From JBCBKU01 sp965267475 (lineage in GTDB: Bacteria; Pseudomonadota; Alphaproteobacteria; Rhodobacterales; Rhodobacteraceae), in the NCBI GenBank assembly GCA_965267475.1, contig OZ254079.1, positions 1,922,001 to 1,986,000 on the forward strand: 64,000 bases of DNA, written 5' to 3'. Below are positions 42,354 to 51,293 of this stretch, piece by piece (position 1 is the first letter of the stretch; each line of letters opens with the position of its first letter). The notes beneath the pieces are model-generated. The model did not search any database, was not told the DNA's origin, and saw nothing but the letters and a program-made list of their open reading frames with translations. A program made the position numbers and the translations under genes.

Positions 42354-43398
42354 CGTTGCCATTATAGGCGCCGGGATCGGCGCGCAGCACGCGCTCGGCT
42401 ATGCCGAATTGCCGGATCGGTTCACGGTTCACACGATTTGCGATCTCGATGCGGATCGGGGCGGGGACTTGGCGGCGAAATGCGGCGCGGCCTATTCCGC
42501 TGATCTTGCAGGCGTCATGGCGGATCCAGACATAGACATCATCGATGTGTGCCTGCCACCGCATTTGCACTTCTCAACCTGCATGGACGCGCTTGACGCC
42601 GGTAAAATTGTTATCTGCGAGAAGCCCTTGGTTGCCTCGCTGCAAGAGGCCGACGCCCTAGCAGCCAAAGTGCAGGAAACGGGCGGTTTCCTGTCGCCCG
42701 TCTTCCAATATCGCTTTGGGCACGGCGCGGCGCAGCTTCATGCCCTGATCGATGCGGGACTGGCGGGCGCCTGTTACGCAGGCAGTATCGAGACGCATTG
42801 GGACCGCCCGGCCGCTTATTATGAGATCGATTGGCGCGGCACTTGGGCAGGTGAACAGGGGGGCGCGATCCTGGGCCACGCCATCCATATCCACGATCTG
42901 ATGACGGCCTTCCTGGGTCCCGTAGCCAAGGTTCACGCGGAACTTGGGACCCGCGTGAACGATATCGAGGTCGAAGACTGCGCCGCCTTGTCAATCCGCA
43001 TGGCATCAGGCGCGCCGATCACCTCATCCGTCACGCTGGGATGTGCGGAAAATACAAGCCGCATGCGTTTGATGTTCGAAGGCTTCACCGTGGAAAGCGA
43101 TCAGGCCCCATACGCGCCTGCGACCGCACCCTGGCGGTTTGTGGCCCGCGCGCCCACGGATCAGGAGGCGATCGATCTGGTTCTCGCGCAGATCGAGGAT
43201 GTAAAACCAAGCTATTCGGGCATGTTCACGGCGCTGGCCGATGCGCTGGACGGGCAGGGCGGGCGCGAGGTCACGCTGGAAGACGGCCGCCGGTCACTTG
43301 AATTCGTGACTGCGGTCTATGCGTCTGGTCGGTCGGGTGCGCCAGTAGAACTGCCCCTTGGGCCCGACCACCCGATGTATGACAGCTGGATGCCGTGA
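42343..43398 (+). CDS. Gfo/Idh/MocA-family oxidoreductase (third of three)
   Basis: 351 residues. Standard Rossmann start SVAIIGAGIGAQHALGYAEL, then DVCLPPHLHF and the conserved Lys in CEKPLVASLQE. GGAILGHAIHIHDLM holds the likely active-site His. It overlaps the second copy by 11 nt and the esterase-like gene by 4 nt, so translation of the set is coupled. Confidence 0.85.
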   Translation: MTRSVAIIGAGIGAQHALGYAELPDRFTVHTICDLDADRGGDLAAKCGAAYSADLAGVMADPDIDIIDVCLPPHLHFSTCMDALDAGKIVICEKPLVASLQEADALAAKVQETGGFLSPVFQYRFGHGAAQLHALIDAGLAGACYAGSIETHWDRPAAYYEIDWRGTWAGEQGGAILGHAIHIHDLMTAFLGPVAKVHAELGTRVNDIEVEDCAALSIRMASGAPITSSVTLGCAENTSRMRLMFEGFTVESDQAPYAPATAPWRFVARAPTDQEAIDLVLAQIEDVKPSYSGMFTALADALDGQGGREVTLEDGRRSLEFVTAVYASGRSGAPVELPLGPDHPMYDSWMP

Positions 43399-44543
43399 CA
43401 TCCGCGGTGGCGGATCCCGAATGGTGGCAGCGGGCCTATCGCGGGCCTGTGGATCTAGCGCCGCTTGATTTCGTGCCCGATCTCCGGGCGGCGCAGGTAC
43501 GGTGGCGTTCTGACCTAGCGGAAAGGCTTTATGGCCCGATCCCGCCAGCGCCGGACAATCTGCAGGAACGCCGCCAACCCTTGCCGAATGACGACGCCGA
43601 GCGGGTCACGCTTTCGTTTGCGCGAGGGGACCGCAGGTTTTCAGTCGACGCTGCACTTTGGCTTCCCGACGCGCCGCGCCCGGCACCTCTGATTGTGGGT
43701 CTCGATTTTGTAGGACCCGCTGGCGTGCTCACCTCAGACGCTTTTCCCTTGGATCCAGAGGCCCGGATCTATTCCCGACCAGAGCATAATGCCGGCAACC
43801 GCATGACCGCAGCATTGCGCGGTACGCAAGCAAACCGATGGCCGGTGCGGCACCTGACGAAGGCTGGCTATGCTGTTTTGCTAAGTTGCTATGGCTCTTG
43901 GGCGCCTGACGACCCTGACCACATGCCGCGCCATGGGGTGGCGCCACTGATGGCAGGCGCGGCCACGGGCGCAATTTCCCTCTGGGCCTGGGCGCTGTCC
44001 CGGATGATCGATGCGTCGATGATGTGGCCCGAAATCGACGCAACCCGGATCGCCGCCGCTGGCCATTCGCGTCTTGGCAAGGCCGCGCTTTGGGCGGCTT
44101 CCAACGATCAGCGCATCAAGGCCGTCTTTGCCAATCAATCCGGGGCGGCTGGTTCGGCACCGGCGGCGCATCCCATCGGAGAGACGCTCGATCAGTTGGA
44201 CGACCGCTTTCCCCATTGGACGATGCGCCAGCCCGGATCCGGCGCCCCATCACTCGACCAGCACGCGCTTCTCGCTTCGATTGCGCCGCGCGCCGTCTAT
44301 CTGGGCGGCGCGACTGAGGATCTTTGGGCGGACCCTGTGGGGAGTGCACTGGCGCTTCAAGCGGCGGCTCCGGCCTGGGATATCCAAGATTTCCCGATCG
44401 AGAATCCGTCATTGATCCAAGGGCCGATTGGCTATCGCATCCGCGAAGGGGATCACGATCTGACCCCGGAAGATTGGGCCGGGTTTCTGGACTTTCTGAC
44501 CGATCTCGGGTGGTCTGACGCCACTTCGCGAGAGAGCCCATGA
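43395..44543 (+). CDS. CE15-like (glucuronoyl esterase-type) alpha/beta hydrolase, no signal peptide
   Basis: 382 residues. GHSRLGKAALWA (Ser225 as nucleophile) is the hallmark of carbohydrate esterase family 15, and GDHDLTPEDW near the C-terminus would hold the catalytic His. Known CE15 enzymes are secreted and cut esters of (methyl)glucuronic acid. This one shows no signal peptide and starts at a GTG inside the previous stop (GTGA), so it should act in the cytoplasm on an imported sugar ester. The acid residue of the triad is not certain from reading alone. Confidence 0.78.
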   Translation: MTSAVADPEWWQRAYRGPVDLAPLDFVPDLRAAQVRWRSDLAERLYGPIPPAPDNLQERRQPLPNDDAERVTLSFARGDRRFSVDAALWLPDAPRPAPLIVGLDFVGPAGVLTSDAFPLDPEARIYSRPEHNAGNRMTAALRGTQANRWPVRHLTKAGYAVLLSCYGSWAPDDPDHMPRHGVAPLMAGAATGAISLWAWALSRMIDASMMWPEIDATRIAAAGHSRLGKAALWAASNDQRIKAVFANQSGAAGSAPAAHPIGETLDQLDDRFPHWTMRQPGSGAPSLDQHALLASIAPRAVYLGGATEDLWADPVGSALALQAAAPAWDIQDFPIENPSLIQGPIGYRIREGDHDLTPEDWAGFLDFLTDLGWSDATSRESP

Positions 44544-46330
44544 CATTCACCACCCGACCAGAGATCCAGGGCACGTTTGGTGCCGTCACATCCACCCATT
44601 GGCTGGCCTCGGCTGTGGGCATGAAGCTGTTGGAGGCGGGTGGAACTGCGGCCGATGCCGCCGCAGGGACGGCCTTCGTCCTGAACGTGGTCGAACCGCA
44701 TTTGAACGGCCCCCTGGGCGATCTGCCCGTGATGCATTGGGCGCCGGGCGAGGACCAGCCGCAGGTGATCTGCGGGCAGGGGACCGCACCGGCCCGTGCG
44801 ACGCTGGAACGCTACCGGGCCGAGGGGCTGGCACGGATCCCCGGCTCGGGCCTTTTGTCGACCGTGATCCCGGGCGCCTTTGGCGGTTGGATGCAACTGC
44901 TGGCGGAACACGGCCGGTTGCCGCTTCGCGACGTTCTTGAGCCAGCGATCCACTACGCGGCGTTTGGCCACCCGATTTTGCCACGCGTGGTCGATGTGAT
45001 CGCCGGGCAGGCCGAATTCTTTCGGGAAGAATGGCCGAGTGCGGCAGCAGTCTGGCTGCCCGGGAATAACGTTCCCATTGCCGGTTCGCTGTTCCGAAAC
45101 CCGGATCTGGCGGCATTCTGGCGCCGACTTCTGGATGAGGCAGAGGCTGCTGAAGGGCGCGATGCCCAAATCGAGGCTGCGAGGCGCGCCTTCTATGAAG
45201 GTTTCGTCGCCGAAGCGATCGACAAACACATGGCCCGAGATGAGTTGATGGATGGCACCGGCCAGCGCCGCAAGGGTGTGATGACCGGTGAGGACTTGGC
45301 TGGCTGGCGCGCCACTGTCGAGGCCCCGCTGGCGGGCGACCATGCAGACTGGACGATTTGGAAACCCGGTCCGTGGACACAAGGCCCCCATCTTTTAATG
45401 GCTCTGAACATGGCCCAGGCGCTCGGGTTGGGTCATGCCGACCCACTTGGCCCGGATTTTGTGCACCAGGCGACGGAGATCCTGAAACTCAGCATGGCTG
45501 ACCGCGATGTCTTTTTTGGGGATCCTGATCACGTCGATGTGCCAATGGACCAACTTCTGTCCGCGGACCACGCGCAGGCGCGTGCGGCGATTGTTGCGCC
45601 CACTGCATCGGCCACGCAGCGCCCGTCGGAATTGCTCGGATTTGACGACGCAATCGCCGCCTATCGCGCCCGTATTGGCGAGGATGCGAGCGCAAGTGCC
45701 GGGGCAGGCGGCGGCGAACCCACTATGGCGCATTTGTCGAATACCGAAGGCGACACAGTCCATATCGATGTGGTCGATCATTGGGGAAACATGGTGTCCG
45801 CGACCCCGTCGGGGGGATGGTTGCAATCAAACCCGGTGGTACCGGGTCTCGGTGTGCCCTTGAATACACGGGCGCAAATGTTCTGGTTGGACGAACGGTC
45901 GCCCTCGGTTCTTATGCCGGGCCGGCGCCCTCGGACGACGCTTTCGCCGTCGATGGCGCGGCGACCGGATGGCACACGGATGGCCTTTGGAACGCCGGGC
46001 GGTGACCAGCAGGACCAATGGCAGTTCATCATGCTTCTGCGGTTGATCCATCACGGAATGAACCTGCAAGAGGCGATTGATGCGCCGTTGTTCCACACGC
46101 TGCATCCACAAGGGAGCTTCTATCCAAGGGGGTGGGAACCTGCGCATTTGCTGGCGGAACCCCATTTCCCGAAAGAGACGCTGGAGGCGTTGCGAGATCG
46201 GGGTCATGCACTACAGGTGGCAGCCCCATGGACCATCGGACGTTTGACTGCTGCGGAGTTGGGGCCGGACGGGATTGTCCGAGCAGCGGCGACCCCGCGT
46301 CTTATGCAAGCCTATGCAATTGGGCGATAA
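44540..46330 (+). CDS. Gamma-glutamyltransferase-like Ntn hydrolase, no signal peptide
   Basis: 596 residues. The precursor layout fits: a large subunit (LEAGGTAADAAAGTAFVLNVVEPH, PGAFGGWM), then GDTVHIDVVDHWGNMVSATPS with Thr406 as the expected self-cleavage nucleophile, then the small subunit with PGRRPRTTLSPSMA and GTPGGDQQDQWQF. It overlaps the esterase-like gene by 4 nt and has no signal peptide, unlike periplasmic Ggt. In a sugar operon, hydrolysis of an amide bond in the imported compound is a reasonable guess. Glutathione breakdown is less likely. Confidence 0.83.
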   Translation: MTFTTRPEIQGTFGAVTSTHWLASAVGMKLLEAGGTAADAAAGTAFVLNVVEPHLNGPLGDLPVMHWAPGEDQPQVICGQGTAPARATLERYRAEGLARIPGSGLLSTVIPGAFGGWMQLLAEHGRLPLRDVLEPAIHYAAFGHPILPRVVDVIAGQAEFFREEWPSAAAVWLPGNNVPIAGSLFRNPDLAAFWRRLLDEAEAAEGRDAQIEAARRAFYEGFVAEAIDKHMARDELMDGTGQRRKGVMTGEDLAGWRATVEAPLAGDHADWTIWKPGPWTQGPHLLMALNMAQALGLGHADPLGPDFVHQATEILKLSMADRDVFFGDPDHVDVPMDQLLSADHAQARAAIVAPTASATQRPSELLGFDDAIAAYRARIGEDASASAGAGGGEPTMAHLSNTEGDTVHIDVVDHWGNMVSATPSGGWLQSNPVVPGLGVPLNTRAQMFWLDERSPSVLMPGRRPRTTLSPSMARRPDGTRMAFGTPGGDQQDQWQFIMLLRLIHHGMNLQEAIDAPLFHTLHPQGSFYPRGWEPAHLLAEPHFPKETLEALRDRGHALQVAAPWTIGRLTAAELGPDGIVRAAATPRLMQAYAIGR

Positions 46331-46422
46331 ATTCGGATACGTGATCCAAATCATATATATGTCAATAGACAGATTTACAGAAACCACACGCGACCTGGCC
46401 GGGTTTCAGTCAAGGATGGGCG

Positions 46423-47562
46423 TCACATATTGATAAGCGGCTTCTGAAGTCGAAAATCAGTCCCAAGTCGGACGAGTTGGGCAGGCCTTCCGACCAACAG
46501 CCGTCCCGCCCCGTCTATTCCGGCGACTTTTGCCGGAACCGACGTGGCCATGGCCAGCGCGGTTTCAACCGGCATTCCGACATCCTGAACCATCACCTGC
46601 ACGGCCCGCGCCAAATCCAGATCCGCGCCGGCCAATGTGCCATCATCCAGCGTCAGGCGCCCTGACTTACGATGGATTGTGCGCCCATTCAGTGAGAAAG
46701 ACGTAATGTCGCTTCCCGCCGCCGCCATGGCATCGCTGACCAGATAGATCGCGCCCGGCCCGGTCTTGGCGGCCAATGCGGCGCGGATCGTTTCGGGATG
46801 CACGTGGATCCCGTCGGCGATCAGACCGGCAGACAGCGCGCCCGAGGCCAGAACGGCCCCCACCAATCCGGGGTCCCGGTTTCCAAGCTGGCTCATCGCG
46901 TTGAAAAGATGCGTGGCTGATCGCGCACCGGCTTTGGCGTAGGACATGCATGTGTCGAACCCAGCATCTGTATGGCCCAATGAGACGAACACCCCGGCAT
47001 TGGACAAGGCCTTCACCTGATCCAAGCTGACGCTTTCAGGCGCAACTGTGACCTTCAGAACCGGTAGGGACCGGGCCGCACGAACCAGCGCGTCCAAATC
47101 CGCTGAACTCATGGGGCGGATCAGCGACGAATCATGGGCGCCTTTGCGCGCGGCAGACAGGTGCGGACCTTCCAGATGAAGCCCGGCAATTCCTGGTATC
47201 TCGGCATTCACCGCATCCTGAGCGGCGGATATGGCGGCGGCTGTGACCTCGGCTGCGTCCGTGATCAATGTCGGCAGAAAAGCGGTCACGCCAAGCGAGC
47301 GATGGGCTTGGGCCATAGTCTCAAGCGTCTCGACGGTGGGTGCATCGTTGACCATCACACCGCCGCCGCCATTGACCTGAAGATCGACGAAGCCAGGCGA
47401 CAGGATGTCCCCGCCAAGATCCACGACATCGCCGCCGGGGGCGTCTTCGTCGGACGCAAGCGCGATAACGCGTCCGCCTTCGACCACCAGTGCGTGACCT
47501 TTCAAAAGCCGCACACCATCAAAGATCGGACCGCCTTGATATCGGATCCGGTCCGGGGTCAT
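46423..47562 (-). CDS. nagA: N-acetylglucosamine-6-phosphate deacetylase
   Basis: 379 residues, normal NagA length. Metal and catalytic motifs are HLEGPHLS, LGHTDAGFD, HLFNAMSQ, DGIHVHP and VSDAMAA. It removes acetate from GlcNAc-6-phosphate to give glucosamine-6-phosphate. The start overlaps the deaminase stop by 4 nt. The 92-nt gap to the convergent Ntn hydrolase gene is AT-rich, with no clear terminator. Confidence 0.92.
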   Translation of the reverse strand: MTPDRIRYQGGPIFDGVRLLKGHALVVEGGRVIALASDEDAPGGDVVDLGGDILSPGFVDLQVNGGGGVMVNDAPTVETLETMAQAHRSLGVTAFLPTLITDAAEVTAAAISAAQDAVNAEIPGIAGLHLEGPHLSAARKGAHDSSLIRPMSSADLDALVRAARSLPVLKVTVAPESVSLDQVKALSNAGVFVSLGHTDAGFDTCMSYAKAGARSATHLFNAMSQLGNRDPGLVGAVLASGALSAGLIADGIHVHPETIRAALAAKTGPGAIYLVSDAMAAAGSDITSFSLNGRTIHRKSGRLTLDDGTLAGADLDLARAVQVMVQDVGMPVETALAMATSVPAKVAGIDGAGRLLVGRPAQLVRLGTDFRLQKPLINM

Positions 47563-48584
47563 ACGGTTTCCGTCACCTTCTTAAGATGACGCGGCGCATC
47601 GGGATCGATCCCGCGGGACCGGGCCACCGCCTCAACCATAGTATAGAAGGCCACGACATTCGGAACCGGATCGGTCAACCAATGGCCGGTGCGGACATGG
47701 GGCAAAGCGGTTGCCGAGCGAACTTTGTCGCTGGTCACGAAGACCTTGGCGCCCAGGTCCGCGATCTGATCGGCAACCTCGACCATGGCGCCTTCCGCCG
47801 CATCGGCCGAGGCAAATCCCAGAACCGGGAAGTCCGGTCCGACGATGGAAACCGGTCCATGCAGAACCTCGGCCGAGGAATAGCTTTCGGCGTGGATCTG
47901 GCATGTTTCCTTGAATTTCAATGCGGCTTCATTTGCGATGGCCCAGGATGGCCCGCGTCCCAGGCAAAACAGCGACCGTCCAGTGATGGCCTCGGCCGCC
48001 GAGGACCAGTCACACCGGGTTGCTTTCTCCAGTTGGTCGGGCAGGGCGCTGATTGCCGCCAAAAGGTCGGTGTCTTCCGCGAGTTCCGCGATCAACCAAA
48101 GCCCCGCCACGAGCGATGTCACGAAGGTTTTCGTTGCGGCGACGCTAAGTTCGGGCCCCGCGCAGATCGGGATGGTCGCGCTGGCCGCATCCGCCAGCGG
48201 TGAAGCCGGGTCATTGGTGATGGCGACCGCCGTTGCGCCCGCGTCAACGGTGGCTTCCGTCAAACGCACGATGTCGGGGCTTTTGCCAGATTGTGACACC
48301 GCCAAACAGAGCGCATCTGACGCCTTGAGGCGGGCGCCATAGACCGACGCAACTGAAGGCCCGACCGAGGCCATGGGCAGGCCCAAAAGAAGTTCGGAGG
48401 CGTATTTCAGATAGGTGCAGACATGGTCCGACGACCCGCGTGCAACAGACATCAGGAACGGCGGATCAGAGGCTTCGGATTTCGCGGCCTGTACAGTGCC
48501 GCCGCCATGGGTCAGAAGCCGATCGACCGCTTCGGGGATTTCAAGGATCTCGCGCCGCATCTGGGTTTCGTCCATAATCGTCAT
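47559..48584 (-). CDS. SIS-domain glucosamine-6-phosphate deaminase (NagB-II type)
   Basis: 341 residues with two SIS domains but no glutaminase domain, so it is not GlmS. Motifs are ARGSSDHVCTYLKY and SQSGKSPDIVRL, with the ending HLKKVTETV typical of this group. It should convert glucosamine-6-phosphate to fructose-6-phosphate and ammonia, replacing classic NagB. Four-base overlaps with nagA and the regulator gene show strict coupling. Confidence 0.87.
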   Translation of the reverse strand: MTIMDETQMRREILEIPEAVDRLLTHGGGTVQAAKSEASDPPFLMSVARGSSDHVCTYLKYASELLLGLPMASVGPSVASVYGARLKASDALCLAVSQSGKSPDIVRLTEATVDAGATAVAITNDPASPLADAASATIPICAGPELSVAATKTFVTSLVAGLWLIAELAEDTDLLAAISALPDQLEKATRCDWSSAAEAITGRSLFCLGRGPSWAIANEAALKFKETCQIHAESYSSAEVLHGPVSIVGPDFPVLGFASADAAEGAMVEVADQIADLGAKVFVTSDKVRSATALPHVRTGHWLTDPVPNVVAFYTMVEAVARSRGIDPDAPRHLKKVTETV

Positions 48585-49345
48585 CCCCGTCCGTTCGACA
48601 GCCTGAGTTCGGCAACAAAATCATAGGCATCGCCGCGATAAATCGATCTGGTGAACTCGGTCACCCGACCATTGTCCTGATAAGATGTCCGCTGGATCGA
48701 CAGACCTGCTGTACCCTCTGCCACATCCAAGAGCTCCGCCTCTGTTGCGGCCAGATTGATCGCAGAGATCTTCTGGATCGCACGAACCGGGCGCCGACCG
48801 GATGCTTCAAGCACTTCATAAAGAGAGGTCGTGACCTCCAAAGGGTTGGGCAGCACATCAAGGGGCAGGGCCGCGCGTTCCAGTGCCATCGGCCGCCCGC
48901 CGGTTTCCCGCAACCGATAGATTCGTGCGACTTGATCTTCTGCCGACAGGCCAAGAGCAACCGTTTCTTCGGGTGAGGGCAGGAAGATCCCCCGCTCAAG
49001 CCAGGTGGACGACGTCTCCATCCCCCGGCGTGACATGTCTTCGGTAAAGGACGTCAACTGCGACAATGATTGCTCGACGCGCGGCTCGGCCCGCCGCACA
49101 AACGATCCGGAACCCTGGCGCTGTTCGACCATGCCGCTGTTCACGAGTTCCTGGATCGCCTTGCGGACCGTCACCCGCGACAGATCGGTCAGATCGGCGA
49201 GATCGCGTTCCGAAGGCAATGAACTGTCAGGCGGCAAAAGCCCGGTCTCAATGCCGGATTCAAGGCGGCGGCGCAGTTGCACGTAACGTGGTCCAGCCGT
49301 ATCGGACATCCAGCCTTCGGGGCGGAGAAAATCGGCAATGGTCAT
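48581..49345 (-). CDS. GntR/HutC-family regulator, NagR-like
   Basis: 254 residues. The winged helix (YVQLRRRLESGIETGLLPPDSSLPSERDLADLTDLSRVTVRKAIQ region) is followed by a UTRA ligand domain (FTRSIYRGDAYDF near the end). NagR/YvoA proteins of this type sense GlcNAc-6-phosphate or glucosamine-6-phosphate. It overlaps the deaminase and kinase genes by 4 nt on each side. GGTAT-type half-sites in the divergent promoter are its likely targets. Confidence 0.87.
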   Translation of the reverse strand: MTIADFLRPEGWMSDTAGPRYVQLRRRLESGIETGLLPPDSSLPSERDLADLTDLSRVTVRKAIQELVNSGMVEQRQGSGSFVRRAEPRVEQSLSQLTSFTEDMSRRGMETSSTWLERGIFLPSPEETVALGLSAEDQVARIYRLRETGGRPMALERAALPLDVLPNPLEVTTSLYEVLEASGRRPVRAIQKISAINLAATEAELLDVAEGTAGLSIQRTSYQDNGRVTEFTRSIYRGDAYDFVAELRLSNGRG

Positions 49346-50214
49346 GCGCCCACCTCGCGCGCGACGGCAGCAGCAAGGGCCAAGGCGCCTTCCAAGGGGC
49401 TGCCATTGGGTGGGGCAAGGGCCGCATTCATCTCATCCGGCAGATAATCGGCAAAGTGCGGGCCGATCCCGCCCGTCAGGCACAGTGTCATACCAACCTG
49501 CCAGCCCATCTGTTTCAGGTCACCGGCCAGCAGATCCGCACCTTGTTGCAGGATCGCTTGCGCGTCAGGGTCGCCGGCCATGGCCGCCTCGGTCACCTTC
49601 GGTGCGAGACTGCCGAACTCATTCGGGCGCGCTGTGGCGGCATAGGCCACGATGCCGCCCGTCGATCCATGCTGCGCAAGTATATGTTCGGTCATCGGGC
49701 CCGGTCGCGCGATCCCGTCGGCCACGTCCAAGGTCCGCCGAAGGGCCTTGCGCCCAACCCATTGGGCCGAGCCTTCATCGCCAAGTACAGACCCCCAGCC
49801 ACCAGCGAAACGCATCGCGCCACCTGATTGCAGACCAAGAAAGCTTCCGGTGCCGCAATGGATCAACCCGCCATCCTTGTCGCCCAACGCGCCGGTCAAG
49901 GCGGCGGGCCGATCGTCAGAAACGCGGACATAAGTGAAGGGCAGGCGATCCTTGATCCGCGCGGTGATCTGGTCGCTGACGGCGCCCGCCAGACCGACAT
50001 AGGCCGGAATGTCCTGAAAGGTCATGCCGGTGTCACCGGCCTGCGTCGCCAAATCGGAAAGGACGGCTTCGATCTGTGCCAGCGTTTCATCAAGGTTGGT
50101 CGACGCGTTCGCGCTTCCAGCCTCGGCGTCAAAACGTCGTCCTGCAATGATCATGGCCGCGCGGCAGGTTGTGCCGCCACCGTCAATGGCGAGGATATCC
50201 AGGCGGTCACTCAT
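49342..50214 (-). CDS. BadF/BadG-family amino-sugar kinase (GlcNAc/MurNAc kinase-like)
   Basis: 290 residues, ASKHA fold. Phosphate-1 motif IDGGGTTCRAAMI is at the N-terminus and the adenosine-side motif is GTGSFLGLQS. BadF-type kinases include GlcNAc kinase and the dual MurNAc/GlcNAc kinase MurK. With murQ across the divergent promoter, MurNAc-6-phosphate is a plausible product. The start at 50214 fits the motif position. A longer frame would run into the promoter. It is first in the nag operon. Confidence 0.84.
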   Translation of the reverse strand: MSDRLDILAIDGGGTTCRAAMIIAGRRFDAEAGSANASTNLDETLAQIEAVLSDLATQAGDTGMTFQDIPAYVGLAGAVSDQITARIKDRLPFTYVRVSDDRPAALTGALGDKDGGLIHCGTGSFLGLQSGGAMRFAGGWGSVLGDEGSAQWVGRKALRRTLDVADGIARPGPMTEHILAQHGSTGGIVAYAATARPNEFGSLAPKVTEAAMAGDPDAQAILQQGADLLAGDLKQMGWQVGMTLCLTGGIGPHFADYLPDEMNAALAPPNGSPLEGALALAAAVAREVGA

Positions 50215-50225
50215 GCAATGCGCAG

Positions 50226-50348
50226 TATAATACCTTTCGGGAAAAAGAAAGACCAAAAAATAACCAATTTAGATTCGAGCGGGTTAAGCCTCCCAAAATG
50301 GCAGCGAAATTCATTAATGGTAGACAAATGGTATTATAAAGGTATGAT
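50226..50348. promoter_or_regulatory. Divergent promoter region with GGTATTATA repeats, candidate NagR sites
   Basis: TATAATACC at 50226-50234 is the exact reverse complement of GGTATTATA at 50330-50338. GGTATGAT follows at 50341-50348 and a TGGTAGAC half-site lies near 50319. One copy is near each divergent gene, as expected for a regulator that controls both directions. Assignment to the NagR-like protein is inference. Confidence 0.45.
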
Positions 50349-50371
50349 CCATTCGAAACAGGGGGAATCAG

Positions 50372-51277
50372 GTGCTGGAACGCCAGACCGAACAGCTGCA
50401 TGCCAAATCTGCGATGCTCGACAGCTTGCCACTGGCCAGTGCCGCTGCCGTTCTCGCGGAAGCGCAAGCAGATGCCGCGCGGGCGCCCATTGCTGCGGTC
50501 GATGTGATTGCGGCGGGCGCCAGGGCCATGGCGGACAGCATCCGGTCGGGCGGGGCGCTGGTTTACGCCGCCGCCGGATCATCGGGTCTGATGGCCGCTG
50601 CTGACGCGATGGAATTGGGCGGCACCTTTGATATCCCTTCCAGCCAGATCCGGATCGCCATGGCAGGCGGCATTCCGACCACACCCGACATGGCCAACGC
50701 ATCCGAAGATGACACAGACAGTTTCGCGGCTTTGGGTAACATGACGCCAAGCGACACGGTCATCACCGTCACCGCCAGCGGCTCGACCCCTTTCACGTTT
50801 GAGGCCGCGAGGCGCGCTAAGGCAGCCGATGCAACGGTGATCGGGATCGCGAACAATGCGGGCGCGGACCTGTTCGACTTGGCTGATCACAAGATCTGTC
50901 TTGAGACCCCGGCTGAGGTTTTGGCCGGATCGACCCGCATGGGGGCCGGGACCGCCCAAAAGATCGCTCTGAACATGCTGTCCACGCTGATGGCGGTCGA
51001 ACTGGGCCACATCTATCAGGGCCAGATGGTCAATGTGCGGCCCGAGAACGCCAAACTGGTCGACCGCGCCAAGGGCATCATCGCCCGCGCCTCGGGCGTT
51101 GATCCTTCAGCCGCAGCGACGGCGTTTGACGCGGCCAATGGCCAGGTCAAACCCGCGATACTTCTTGCGGCAGGGGCCAAAACGCTGAACGATGCCAAGG
51201 AAATGCTGGCGGAAAGCGAGGGTCACCTCGGCCCAGCCCTTGGGAGACTGAATAACACCGACACCAAAAACCAATGA
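50372..51277 (+). CDS. murQ: N-acetylmuramic acid 6-phosphate etherase
   Basis: 301 residues. The SIS-type MurQ pattern is present: AAAGSSGLMAAADAMELGGTF with the conserved Glu, TVTASGSTPFTFEA, then STRMGAGTAQKIALNMLSTLMAVELGHIYQGQMVNV, which is very typical. It cleaves the lactyl ether of MurNAc-6-phosphate to give GlcNAc-6-phosphate, the NagA substrate. The start is GTG at 50372 with GGGGGA upstream. It heads the importer operon, which links transport to peptidoglycan-sugar use. Confidence 0.9.
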   Translation: MLERQTEQLHAKSAMLDSLPLASAAAVLAEAQADAARAPIAAVDVIAAGARAMADSIRSGGALVYAAAGSSGLMAAADAMELGGTFDIPSSQIRIAMAGGIPTTPDMANASEDDTDSFAALGNMTPSDTVITVTASGSTPFTFEAARRAKAADATVIGIANNAGADLFDLADHKICLETPAEVLAGSTRMGAGTAQKIALNMLSTLMAVELGHIYQGQMVNVRPENAKLVDRAKGIIARASGVDPSAAATAFDAANGQVKPAILLAAGAKTLNDAKEMLAESEGHLGPALGRLNNTDTKNQ

Positions 51278-51293
51278 ACAGGGGAGTTCCAAA

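Noticed and set aside
47559..48584. Glucosamine-fructose-6-phosphate aminotransferase glmS
   Set aside because: It has the two SIS domains but lacks the N-terminal glutaminase domain with its catalytic Cys, so it is a deaminase-type protein.
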